NCBI GenBank assembly: GCA_023382595.1
Contig: JAHDWB010000001.1
Span: forward strand, 124,001 to 188,000
Reading direction: 5' to 3'
Length of the DNA: 64,000 bases
Origin: Anaerolineales bacterium
GTDB taxonomy: Bacteria > Chloroflexota > Anaerolineae > Anaerolineales > Villigracilaceae
Both the position numbers and the translations under genes were made by a program. The notes under the pieces are model-generated. The model ran no database searches, was not told where the DNA came from, and was given only the letters and a program-made list of their open reading frames with translations. Numbering within the stretch: the first letter of the stretch is position 1; each line of letters opens with the position of its first letter. Positions 50,914-60,033 of this stretch are shown one piece after another.

Positions 50914-51873
50914 TTAGCCCATCGGCATGTGATGTTTCGCGGCGTAGTGACCTGTGATGTAGTGATACAACTGCCGCTCGATGTCGGTCAGCAGGCTGCT
51001 TGCTCCAAAGCGGAACAGGTCATTCTTCAGCCATTCGTCGCCGAGTTCTTCCTTCATCAGCGACTGCCACGCCAGCGCCTGCTTCGCGGAGCTTATTCCG
51101 CCCGCGGGTTTGAAGCCCACTTTGTAGCCAAAACGGTCAAGATAATCTCGCAGGGCGCGGAGCATCACGAGGCTCACTTCAAGAGTCGCGTTGGTCGGCT
51201 CTTTGCCCGTGGATGTCTTGATAAAGTCCGAGCCCGCCATCATGGATACCAAACTGGCTTGGTAGATATTCTTGAGCGTACCGAGTTCACCCGTGGCGAG
51301 AATGGTCTTCATGTGCGCGTCACCGCAGGCTTTGCGGAATTGCTGCAGTTCGTCGTACATCGTTTGCCAATCGCCAGTCAACACATAATTGCGGGCAATG
51401 ACCACATCAATTTCTTTAGCGCCTGCTTCCACGGCTTGCTCAATTTCTTGAATGCGCTGCGGCAGAGGAGTCTGTCCCGCAGGAAAACCCGTCGCAACAG
51501 AGGCAACTGGAATGGTAGAGCCTTGAAGCGCGTGGACTGCATCCGCGACACGGTTGGGGTACACGCACACCGCGCCAACGGTGATCCGCTCGCCGTTCAA
51601 TCCAAGCTTTTCCAGCATATCGGGGCGGATCGGCTGTTTGGCTTTGGCGCACAGACGATGGACACGCCCGGGTGTGTCGTCGCCCGCGAGGGTGGTCAGG
51701 TCAATGCAGGTGACGGCGCGCAGAAGCCATGCCGCCTGCCAGTCCTTTTTCACGGTGCGGCGACCGGTAAGCGTGGCTGTGCGCCGCTCCACCGCGCTTT
51801 TATTGATGTGCGCACCCATCACCCAATCAAGATCGAGGGGCGTGCCGGGGTTGCGAGTATGCTTTGAATCCAT
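50914..51873 (-). CDS. deoC: Deoxyribose-phosphate aldolase
   Basis: A 319-residue protein from the ATG at 51873 with GGAG six bases upstream. The catalytic Lys region is SDFIKTSTGKEPTNATLE, and the second conserved lysine lies in KVGFKPAGGISSAKQAL. VCVYPNRV and VATGFPAGQT are also DeoC motifs. It splits 2-deoxyribose 5-phosphate into glyceraldehyde 3-phosphate and acetaldehyde. It is about 70 residues longer than E. coli DeoC at the N-terminus (RRTATLTGRRTVKKDWQAAW), as in the eukaryotic-like branch. The aldehyde dehydrogenase lies downstream on the same strand, now separated by the repeat/GIY-YIG segment. Confidence 0.93.
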   Translation of the reverse strand: MDSKHTRNPGTPLDLDWVMGAHINKSAVERRTATLTGRRTVKKDWQAAWLLRAVTCIDLTTLAGDDTPGRVHRLCAKAKQPIRPDMLEKLGLNGERITVGAVCVYPNRVADAVHALQGSTIPVASVATGFPAGQTPLPQRIQEIEQAVEAGAKEIDVVIARNYVLTGDWQTMYDELQQFRKACGDAHMKTILATGELGTLKNIYQASLVSMMAGSDFIKTSTGKEPTNATLEVSLVMLRALRDYLDRFGYKVGFKPAGGISSAKQALAWQSLMKEELGDEWLKNDLFRFGASSLLTDIERQLYHYITGHYAAKHHMPMG

Positions 51874-51892
51874 TGAAACTCCAATCAACATC

Positions 51893-51923
51893 ATTATACA
51901 GCGATTGTGGCGTCTATTATAAT
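51893..51923. promoter_or_regulatory. Divergent -10 boxes of deoC and the metallo-hydrolase/rhodanese gene
   Basis: Minus strand: TATAAT at 51898-51893, about 20 bases before the deoC start. Plus strand: TATAAT at 51918-51923, whose distance to the ATG at 51930 is six bases, so that transcript should be leaderless. The two boxes are only 19 bases apart. Confidence 0.55.
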
Positions 51924-51929
51924 TCCGAC

Positions 51930-53318
51930 ATGCGCCATCCGTTTTTTATTCAATCATTTATCGACACAGGACTCGGCAACTCCGCCTATCTGATCGGATC
52001 ACATGAGACAAAAAAGGGAATCTTGATCGACCCGCTTCGGGACGTGGACCGTTACCTGCATGCCGCATCCGAACTTGGTCTTACGCTGACGCATGTCCTC
52101 GACACCCACCTGCACGCGGACTTTGTCTCCGGCAACCGCGAGATCGCACATCAGACCGGCGCGGTCATCGGTGCCAGCGCAGATGCAAAAGTCGGCTTCG
52201 AGCACAACCCGCTGACCGAGGAATCGGTCATTGACCTGGGCGCGTTCCAAGTCCGCGTGATGTCCACGCCGGGACATACGCCTGAGCACATCTCCTTCTT
52301 AATCGTCGAACCGGACAGAAAGACGCCGTCTGCGCTGTTCAGCGGCGGCGCATTGATCGTCGGCGGCGCGGCACGCACAGATCTGCTCACGCCGGAACTC
52401 ACACACCCATTGGCGAGTCACCTGTATCACACCATCCACAACAAATTGCTCAAATTGCCGGATGAGTTGGAAGTCTTCCCCACGCACGGCGCGGGATCGT
52501 TCTGTGTTGCGCCTGTCTCCTCAGACAGGACAACGACCATCCGGCGCGAACGTTCTTCAAATCCGCTGGCATTGGCTGGTTCGGAGGAGGAATTCATCAG
52601 GCGCGCGCTGACAGGTTTGCCGTCGTATCCTACCTATTATAGATGCATGCGGGAAGTGAATCAAAAAGGCGCAAGGATCCTTGGCGGCGTTCCGATTCTC
52701 AAACCTTTCTCCGCGGGCGAAGTCAAAGCCATGATGGAGGAAGGCGTCGTCGTGTTGGACGTTCGCCACAACAAAAAATTCGGTGCGGGACATATCCCCA
52801 ACTCGTACGGTATCCGCGTGGATGCGCCACTCGTTACGTGGGCGGGTTGGATGATCCCGTTCGGGAGTAGGATCCTGCTCGTTGCGGAGAATGCAGACCA
52901 AAGGTCCGAAGCGACGCGGCAACTCATCCGCATTGGATACGATAATCTGGTTGGCTATCTTGAAGGCGGAATCGAAGCTTGGGCGCGGGAGTATCCCGTG
53001 GAAACAGTTCCAAGCATGGATGCGAGAGAATTGTGCGAACGGCTCGATGAAGTTTTTCTGGTGGATGTGCGCATGAAATCAGAATGGGATGCGGGGCGTA
53101 TTCCCGGCGCGATCCATTTTGAAGGCGGGCGCATTGCTTGGGAGGAATTGCCGTTCCCGCATGACAAACCGCTGGCGATCCAATGCGCAAGCGGGAGCCG
53201 CTCGATGGCGGCGATTTCGGTCTTGAAGCGGCGCGGGTATGGGAATGTAATTCAGGTGGAGGGAGGAATTAACAAATGGATGATGCGAGGCTTTGAGGTC
53301 GAAAGAATACAGCCTTAA
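51930..53318 (+). CDS. Metallo-beta-lactamase-fold hydrolase fused to two rhodanese domains (persulfide-dioxygenase-like)
   Basis: A 462-residue protein from the ATG at 51930; the frame from 51864 reads through the promoter. The MBL domain (~1-250) has DTHLHADFVSG (His60, His62, Asp64; the usual next His is Phe) and STPGHTPEH. The common FTGD segment reads FSGG, so one expected metal ligand is absent. The first rhodanese (~265-365, VVVLDVRHNKKFGAGHIP) has no active Cys. The second (~370-455, VFLVDVRMKSEWDAGRIPGAI) has Cys in IQCASGSRS. ETHE1/Blh-type fusions oxidise or transfer persulfide sulfur. The altered metal site makes the activity uncertain. Confidence 0.82.
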   Translation: MRHPFFIQSFIDTGLGNSAYLIGSHETKKGILIDPLRDVDRYLHAASELGLTLTHVLDTHLHADFVSGNREIAHQTGAVIGASADAKVGFEHNPLTEESVIDLGAFQVRVMSTPGHTPEHISFLIVEPDRKTPSALFSGGALIVGGAARTDLLTPELTHPLASHLYHTIHNKLLKLPDELEVFPTHGAGSFCVAPVSSDRTTTIRRERSSNPLALAGSEEEFIRRALTGLPSYPTYYRCMREVNQKGARILGGVPILKPFSAGEVKAMMEEGVVVLDVRHNKKFGAGHIPNSYGIRVDAPLVTWAGWMIPFGSRILLVAENADQRSEATRQLIRIGYDNLVGYLEGGIEAWAREYPVETVPSMDARELCERLDEVFLVDVRMKSEWDAGRIPGAIHFEGGRIAWEELPFPHDKPLAIQCASGSRSMAAISVLKRRGYGNVIQVEGGINKWMMRGFEVERIQP

Positions 53319-53623
53319 TCGTCCGATGCGGAAGCGGTGGAAAACCATTCAGCGGGAACTTCGACCTGTGCCGCTTTCCATGCATCCACAACCTGTTGCA
53401 GCATATCCGCCTTGCGATAGCGCAGGACTTCGATGGTCTCGGCATAACGCTTGTACGCGGAACGTTCCCGCGCCTGCTCCAAACTCAATTGCCTATGGAT
53501 CACCTTGAGCAACGCCAACGCTAAATTCACATTGATCTCATCGGCATCCAACAGAAAGCGCAGGAGCGACAATTTATCAACGATGGCAGGGAGGCGAAAT
53601 AGGTCTTTGTACAATGCGTTCAT
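53315..53623 (-). CDS. Hypothetical 102-residue helical protein
   Basis: A soluble, probably all-helical protein (YKDLFRLPAIVDKLSLLRFLLDADEINVNLALALLKVIHRQL), ending in a short Ser/Ala/Asp tail. I chose the ATG at 53623 because AGGAAC lies just before it. A minus-strand TATAAT box is at 53655-53650. Its stop overlaps the end of the plus-strand rhodanese fusion by four bases. No family recognised. Confidence 0.6.
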   Translation of the reverse strand: MNALYKDLFRLPAIVDKLSLLRFLLDADEINVNLALALLKVIHRQLSLEQARERSAYKRYAETIEVLRYRKADMLQQVVDAWKAAQVEVPAEWFSTASASDD

Positions 53624-53705
53624 CATGTTCCTGTTTGTATTGCATCCCAATTATAAGCGATGGAAGCAAATCCCAGTACGTTATAATTCCTAAAAAGGAT
53701 AAAAA

Positions 53706-54236
53706 ATGAAGTTTTCCCCTCCATCCCCAGAAGAATATGTCCCGTTTTATGCCGACTACATCCAGCGTGCCACAGCCCGCGGAGATGTAACCGCCGCGTT
53801 TCCGCTTCAAATCGAAGAGATGAGAGCCGCGCTGGGAGGTTTATCCGACTCCCAAGCCCGCTTCCGCAACGGACCTGCGGAATGGTCCATCAAGGAGGTC
53901 GTCAGCCACCTGATCGACGGCGAGCGGGTATTCTCATATCGTTTACTGCGCATCTCGCGCAAGGACAAGACGCCACTGCCCGGCTTCGAGCAGGAGGAGT
54001 ACGTCCGTGAATCGGGCGCGGATGAGATTCCGCTCGAGGACCTGCTGGGCGAATTCGAGCATCTGCGGCGCGCGAACGCGATCGCGGTGAAACATATCAG
54101 CGAAGATTCTGCGTCACAGGTTGGAACAGCCAGCGGCGTGGCGGTGAGCGCACGGGCGTTGATCTACATGCTGGTCGGTCATGTCGAACACCACATGGAG
54201 AGTCTGCGCGAGAAATACCTTCCATTCATCCCATGA
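53706..54236 (+). CDS. DinB-like four-helix protein (second copy)
   Basis: A 176-residue protein with the DinB-2 layout: PAEWSIKEVVSHLIDGERVF supplies the first His, and MLVGHVEHHMESLREKYL the C-terminal metal-type histidines. PLPGFEQEEYV in the middle is typical of the YfiT-like subgroup. TATAAT at 53682-53687 and AAGGAT provide promoter and ribosome site. The substrate is unknown. The oligopeptidase gene follows after 16 bases, so both may share a transcript. Confidence 0.78.
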   Translation: MKFSPPSPEEYVPFYADYIQRATARGDVTAAFPLQIEEMRAALGGLSDSQARFRNGPAEWSIKEVVSHLIDGERVFSYRLLRISRKDKTPLPGFEQEEYVRESGADEIPLEDLLGEFEHLRRANAIAVKHISEDSASQVGTASGVAVSARALIYMLVGHVEHHMESLREKYLPFIP

Positions 54237-54252
54237 TTTTTACAGGAACTAC

Positions 54253-56316
54253 ATGACAAATCATCCGATCCCACCCAAGCGAGATTTTCACATCACCCAG
54301 CACGGCATCACCCGCAACGACGAATATTATTGGATGCGGAACCGCGAAGACCCCGAAGCGTTGAAATATCTGCACGCCGAAAACGAATATCTTGAAGAGA
54401 CACTGGCGCATCTCAAGCCGCTGCGGGATGAACTTTTCAATGAGATGAAGGCGCGCTTGCAGGAATCGGATAGGAGCGTGCCTTATAAAGATGGAGATTA
54501 TTTCTATTACACACGCACCGAGGCGGGCAGGCAATACCCCATCTTTTGCCGCAAAAAGGATTCGCTTGACGCGCCGGAAGAAATACTTCTCGATCAGAAT
54601 GTCCTTGCCGAAGGGCATGAGTTTTGCAGTGTCAGCGCGTTCAGCGTCAGCCCCGACCAAACCAAACTCGCCTACTCCATCGACTACGAAGGCGCGGAGG
54701 TGTATACCGTCTTCATCAAGAACCTTGTCAGCGGCGAACTGTACCCCGAACGGATCCAGCGTGTATACGGCAGTGTCTACTATCACACCGGCATCGAGTG
54801 GGCGCAGGACAGTCAGACCTTCTATTATCTGACGCTGGACGAATATCACCGCTCCGACAAACTCTTCCGCCACAAACTCGGCACAGACCCCAAACAGGAT
54901 ATCCTGCTCTTCCATGAAACGGATGACACCTACTCGCTCTCGCTGCACAAGTCGCGCAGTAAAGCGTACATCATGCTCTATCACTACAATACCGTCTCGC
55001 AGGAAATGCGCTTCATCCCGACCGATCAGCCTGATCCTGAGCCCAAACTGATCCAACCCCGGCAGCACGGACTCGAATACTACGCCGGGCATCACCTCGA
55101 TTCGTTCTACATCATCACCAATAAGGATGCCCACAACTACAAATTGGTCAAGGCGCCCGTCTCCGCGCCGGACATGGAAAACTGGCAGGATGTCGTCCCG
55201 CACCGCGAGAATGTCATGCTCGAACACTTTGACCTGTTCGAGGATCATATCGTCCTTTATGAACGCCAAAACGGACTCCGCCATCTGCGCATCAGCAAAC
55301 CGGACGGGGTCAGTGATGTGCGCTACGTCAAATTCCCCGATCCAAATTACGAGGTCATCACCGAAACCAATCTGGATTTTTCGTCAAAGGTTTTCCGCGT
55401 ACGGTACTCGTCCCTCATCACTCCCAATTCCATCGTTGATATTCATCTGGAAACAGGCGAATGGGAATTATTGAAAGAAGACAAAATCCCAAGCGGATAT
55501 GACAAGATGCAATACATCACTGAATTTATCTTTGCCCCCGCAGCGGATGGAAAGCAAGTTCCAATCTCGCTTGCCTATAAAAAAGGGTTGACACGGAACA
55601 GTAACAACCCGACTCTGATCTACGGCTACGGCGCGTACGGCGGTTCGAGCGAAGCGCATTTCAATCCAAACATCATCAGTCTTCTGGAGCGCGGATTTGT
55701 ATACGCCATCGCGCATGTCCGCGGCGGCTCGGAGATGGGACGCGATTGGTATGAAGACGGGAAGCTATTACACAAGAAGAATTCCTTCAACGACTTGATC
55801 GCCTGCGCCGAACACCTGATAAAGGAAGGATTCACTTCGTCCAAAAAGCTCGCCATCATCGGCGGTTCCGCAGGCGGATTGTTGGTCGGTACAAGTATGA
55901 TCCTGCGTCCCGATCTATTCGAGGCAGTCATCTGCAAGGTTCCATTTCTCGATGTTGTTACCAGCATGAGCGACCCGACCATCCCGTTGACCACGCTGGA
56001 ATACGACCAATGGGGCAACCCGGATGAAAGCCGTGAAATGTTCGAATACATGCTGTCCTATTCGCCGTACGACAACATTCAGGAAGTTGAGTATCCGCAC
56101 CTATACCTGACAACGGGCTACAACGATCCGCGCGTGGCGTATTGGGAACCCGCCAAATTCCTGGCAAGACTGCGCGATAAAAAGCAAGGCGACAAACCCG
56201 CCCTGCTCTACACAAACTTCAGCGCAGGTCACGCCGGCGCCAGCGGACGTTACGATCTCTTGAAAGAGAATGCCCTGGATTTTGCCTTCCTGATTAATAC
56301 GATCGGGACAAAATAA
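54253..56316 (+). CDS. ptrB: Oligopeptidase B-like S9A serine peptidase
   Basis: A 687-residue cytosolic peptidase from the ATG at 54253 (AGGAAC upstream); the frame from 54181 overlaps the DinB gene. The N-terminal beta-propeller (DEYYWMRNREDPEALKYLHAEN) caps a C-terminal alpha/beta-hydrolase. The nucleophile Ser lies in IIGGSAGGLLVG, the Asp region is LTTGYNDPRV and the His lies in SAGHAGASGRYD. GYGAYGGSSEAHFNPNIISLLERGF is typical of oligopeptidase B, which cuts small peptides after Arg/Lys. Length is normal for the family. Confidence 0.92.
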   Translation: MTNHPIPPKRDFHITQHGITRNDEYYWMRNREDPEALKYLHAENEYLEETLAHLKPLRDELFNEMKARLQESDRSVPYKDGDYFYYTRTEAGRQYPIFCRKKDSLDAPEEILLDQNVLAEGHEFCSVSAFSVSPDQTKLAYSIDYEGAEVYTVFIKNLVSGELYPERIQRVYGSVYYHTGIEWAQDSQTFYYLTLDEYHRSDKLFRHKLGTDPKQDILLFHETDDTYSLSLHKSRSKAYIMLYHYNTVSQEMRFIPTDQPDPEPKLIQPRQHGLEYYAGHHLDSFYIITNKDAHNYKLVKAPVSAPDMENWQDVVPHRENVMLEHFDLFEDHIVLYERQNGLRHLRISKPDGVSDVRYVKFPDPNYEVITETNLDFSSKVFRVRYSSLITPNSIVDIHLETGEWELLKEDKIPSGYDKMQYITEFIFAPAADGKQVPISLAYKKGLTRNSNNPTLIYGYGAYGGSSEAHFNPNIISLLERGFVYAIAHVRGGSEMGRDWYEDGKLLHKKNSFNDLIACAEHLIKEGFTSSKKLAIIGGSAGGLLVGTSMILRPDLFEAVICKVPFLDVVTSMSDPTIPLTTLEYDQWGNPDESREMFEYMLSYSPYDNIQEVEYPHLYLTTGYNDPRVAYWEPAKFLARLRDKKQGDKPALLYTNFSAGHAGASGRYDLLKENALDFAFLINTIGTK

Positions 56317-56330
56317 CGAACTTCCCAAAC

Positions 56331-56366
56331 AAAAAAACTCCCGAAGTCAAATGACTTCGGGAGTTT
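56331..56366 (-). terminator. Terminator of the citrate synthase gene (also serving ptrB)
   Basis: A perfect 15-bp stem (56335-56349 with 56352-56366) lies between convergent genes. On the minus strand it is followed by seven T (plus-strand A at 56331-56337). On the plus strand only three T follow. Confidence 0.88.
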
Positions 56367-56377
56367 GACTTTATCGC

Positions 56378-57694
56378 CTACGCGGGCTGACTTGCCTTTG
56401 CGACCACATCTTCGAGCATCTTCGTCGTCAGGGACTTGGGACGCTCAATGGGCATGCCCAGCGCGCGCGACCAGACATAATTGGGCGCCACGCCAAGCGC
56501 ACGTCCCACGCCAAAGAGCACAGTGTAGAAATCGAAATCGCGCACGCCGTAGTAATACTGAAGCGTACCGCTGATCGCATCCACGTTCGGGGCGGGATTC
56601 TTCGCCTTGCCCTGCTCTCGCAGAACCTGCGGAACCACGTCGAAGACCATATCCGCAAGGCGCACCAATTCATCATCCGGGAAGCGCTTCTTGGCGAATT
56701 CCATCTGCGCGGTGAAGCGCGGATCGGGCACACGTAGAACGGCATGACCGTAACCGGGGATGACGTGTCCGCTGTTGAGCGTATCCCACGAGAACTGGTA
56801 CAACTGCTCGCGGGTCGGCACGCCGCCGAACTTCTCTTTCACGTCAATCAACCAGCCGAGGCACTCCTGATTTGCCAGACCATGCAAAGGTCCAGCCAGA
56901 CCGTTGAGCGCAGCGGAAAAGGAGAGGTAGGGGTCTGAGAGGGCAGACCCGACCAAATGCATGGTATGAGCCGAAACATTCCCAGATTCATGGTCACTGT
57001 GCAGGATGAAGTACAGACGGGCAAGGTCGGCATATCCCTTTTTGTCCACAACTTTCATCATGCGCGCGAAGTTCATGCCGTAATCCTGCTTGGGGTTATA
57101 TTTGGGCTTGGAGTTTTCGCCGAAATATTTCATGCGGTAGATATACGCCGCAATGACGGGGAGTCTCGCGGTCAGGTCGAGGCTGTCCTCAAGCGCGGCT
57201 TCCCAATATTGGTCTTTCTTCATTTCATGATATTTGTTCGCAAAGACCGAGCCGCTTTGGAGCGCAAGCACCGCCTGCGAAAAGAGCGTCATCGGGTGCG
57301 TCTCTTTCGGCATGGACTTGAGCATTTTGTAGACGTGATCAGGGACGGATGCGCGCTTCGCCCATTCCGCCTCCACTTCCAACGCCTGTTCCTTGGTCGG
57401 GACCTCGCCGATCAAGAGCAGGTAGAACAATCCGCCCACCATCGGCATCTTGCCGCCCTTCGCTTTGGGCAATGCCTTCAACACCTCGGGGATGGACATG
57501 CCACGGAAGCGAATCCCCTCGGCAGGATCCACGAACGAGACATCGGTCAACAGGGACTTGATGTCGCGCATCCCGCCGATGACCTGACCGACGGTCACCT
57601 TGTCAACCACGACGTCGCCATGCTCTTTGGCAAGAGATTTGACGCGCTCGCGCCACGCGGGCAGTTGAGCTGAAAGTTTTTCGTGAAGAATCAT
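56378..57694 (-). CDS. gltA: Citrate synthase
   Basis: A 438-residue enzyme of the longer, eukaryotic-like branch. Active-site blocks: the His in LHSDHESGNVSAHTMHLVGSALSDPYLSFSAALNGLAGPLHGLAN (both His of the SDHE and GPLHG segments), HVIPGYGHAVLRVPDPR with the oxaloacetate-binding His, and the catalytic Asp near NVDAISGTLQYYYG. It condenses oxaloacetate with acetyl-CoA to start the citric-acid cycle. AAAGGAG lies before the ATG. Malate dehydrogenase lies 75 bases upstream on the same strand, so adjacent steps of the cycle are clustered. Confidence 0.95.
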   Translation of the reverse strand: MILHEKLSAQLPAWRERVKSLAKEHGDVVVDKVTVGQVIGGMRDIKSLLTDVSFVDPAEGIRFRGMSIPEVLKALPKAKGGKMPMVGGLFYLLLIGEVPTKEQALEVEAEWAKRASVPDHVYKMLKSMPKETHPMTLFSQAVLALQSGSVFANKYHEMKKDQYWEAALEDSLDLTARLPVIAAYIYRMKYFGENSKPKYNPKQDYGMNFARMMKVVDKKGYADLARLYFILHSDHESGNVSAHTMHLVGSALSDPYLSFSAALNGLAGPLHGLANQECLGWLIDVKEKFGGVPTREQLYQFSWDTLNSGHVIPGYGHAVLRVPDPRFTAQMEFAKKRFPDDELVRLADMVFDVVPQVLREQGKAKNPAPNVDAISGTLQYYYGVRDFDFYTVLFGVGRALGVAPNYVWSRALGMPIERPKSLTTKMLEDVVAKASQPA

Positions 57695-57711
57695 GACCAG
57701 ACTCCTTTTTT

Positions 57712-57757
57712 ATATTTTCATAATAAAGGTCGAAAGTCCATTTGACCTTCGACCTTT
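57712..57757 (-). terminator. Hairpin between mdh and citrate synthase genes
   Basis: Positions 57725-57738 and 57744-57757 form a 14-bp stem with one mismatch and a 5-base loop. On the minus strand it runs into TTATTATGAAAATATA. It may end or attenuate mdh transcription before the citrate synthase gene. Confidence 0.6.
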
Positions 57758-57769
57758 GACCGGTTACTT

Positions 57770-58738
<969 letters not shown>

Positions 58739-58815
58739 TTATTTTTTGTTAATTTTATCCGAAAGTAACACAGACCAAAAGTACAAAATGTCACATTTTT
58801 GAAAAAGCGACAAAA

Positions 58816-58855
58816 AGAAGGACTCCGGCTGCCGATTCGGCACAGGAGTCCTTCT
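58816..58855 (-). terminator. Rho-independent terminator of trxB
   Basis: Positions 58816-58826 pair with 58845-58855 (11 bp), with a smaller hairpin in the loop. On the minus strand the stem is followed by TTTTGTCGCTTTTTC. Confidence 0.85.
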
Positions 58856-58873
58856 TCGCTTCAATTCCGACCT

Positions 58874-59815
58874 CTAGCCTGATTCGGCTTCGAGGAACCT
58901 TGTCGCCTGAATGGCGGCTGCCGCACCCATCCCCGCGGACGTGATGACCTGCCTGAAATGCGGGTCTGCCACCTCCCCCGCCGCATACACGCCGCTGACA
59001 TTCGTTTCCATCTTGTCATTGACCTTGATGTAGCCCAAGTCGCTCATCTCCAATTTCCCCTTGAACATCTGCGTGTTCGGCGTGTGCCCGATAAAAATGA
59101 ACAGACCATCGGTTTCAAGCGTCGATTCCTCGCCAGTCTTGACATTCTTCAACTTCAAAGCATCAAGCTTATCCGAGCCCACCACTTCGGTCACAATCGT
59201 ATCCCAGATAAAGTTGATCTTGGGATGTTCCTTGGCGCGCTTCTGCAGGATCGGGCTGGCGCGCAATTCATCGCGGCGGTGAACGATCGTCACACTGGAG
59301 GCGTAACGGGTGATGAACAACCCCTCCTCCAGAGCCGAATCCCCGCCGCCCACTACTACAACCCTCTTATCCTTGAAGAACCAGCCATCGCAGGTGGCGC
59401 AGTACGAAACGCCGCGCCCGGTCAATTCCACTTCGCCGGGGATGTTGAGATGGTTCGGGCTTGCGCCTGTGGTGATGATGACCGTGTCAGCGGTATATTC
59501 GCCGCTATCCGCCGTCACCTTGTACGGACGCTGGGAGAAATCCACCTCGTGCGCCATGTCAAATTCGACCTTCGCGCCAAAGTGCTCCGCCTGCTTCTGG
59601 AACAGTTCCCCCAACTGCGCCCCGCCCACGCCTTCGGGGAAACCGGGATAATTTTCGATGGTATGCGTCAGCGCGGCTTGACCGCCCAACTGCATCCCCG
59701 TCAGCACAACTGGAGTCAACTCCGCGCGGGCGGCATACAGCGCCGCCGAAAGCCCCGCCGGTCCCGATCCCAACACCAAAACTTTTACATGTCTCTCATT
59801 TCCATTATTGGACAT
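58874..59815 (-). CDS. trxB: Thioredoxin reductase
   Basis: A 313-residue flavoprotein. FAD loop GSGPAGLSAALYAARA, redox-active CATC at 139-142 (SYCATCDGWFF), NADPH loop VVGGGDSALEEGLF with HRRDELRAS, and C-terminal GVYAAGEVADPHFRQVITSAGMGAAAA. All family elements are intact. It passes electrons from NADPH to thioredoxin. AAGGAAG precedes the ATG. Monocistronic with its own terminator; divergent from uvrC. Confidence 0.95.
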   Translation of the reverse strand: MSNNGNERHVKVLVLGSGPAGLSAALYAARAELTPVVLTGMQLGGQAALTHTIENYPGFPEGVGGAQLGELFQKQAEHFGAKVEFDMAHEVDFSQRPYKVTADSGEYTADTVIITTGASPNHLNIPGEVELTGRGVSYCATCDGWFFKDKRVVVVGGGDSALEEGLFITRYASSVTIVHRRDELRASPILQKRAKEHPKINFIWDTIVTEVVGSDKLDALKLKNVKTGEESTLETDGLFIFIGHTPNTQMFKGKLEMSDLGYIKVNDKMETNVSGVYAAGEVADPHFRQVITSAGMGAAAAIQATRFLEAESG

Positions 59816-60015
59816 TGCTACTTCTTCCTTAGGCTTTCCGCCTGAAATGTAATTTTAACCATCATTGAGACGCTTTTCACAGCTTTTATATTACCGTTGG
59901 ATTGTATCAGAGGCTTACAGGGATGAAAAGTTTACAATCCTCTTACACATTTCAAAGATAGACATAAGTGTCCCTGACCAAGTTGCCAGAACAAATTTCC
60001 TAATTTTGACAACAA

Positions 60016-60031
60016 GCGGTAGAATTACCGC
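60016..60031 (+). promoter_or_regulatory. Hairpin/operator-like palindrome at the uvrC start
   Basis: GCGGTA (60016-60021) pairs with TACCGC (60026-60031) around GAAT. The palindrome covers a -10-like TAGAAT (60020-60025) and ends two bases before the uvrC ATG. No Shine-Dalgarno sequence is present. It could be an operator, or the transcript may be leaderless. Confidence 0.45.
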
Positions 60032-60033
60032 CA

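Noticed and set aside
54226-55284. 352-codon minus-strand frame inside the oligopeptidase B gene
   Set aside because: Shadow of a well-supported S9 peptidase; no independent start signal or family pattern.
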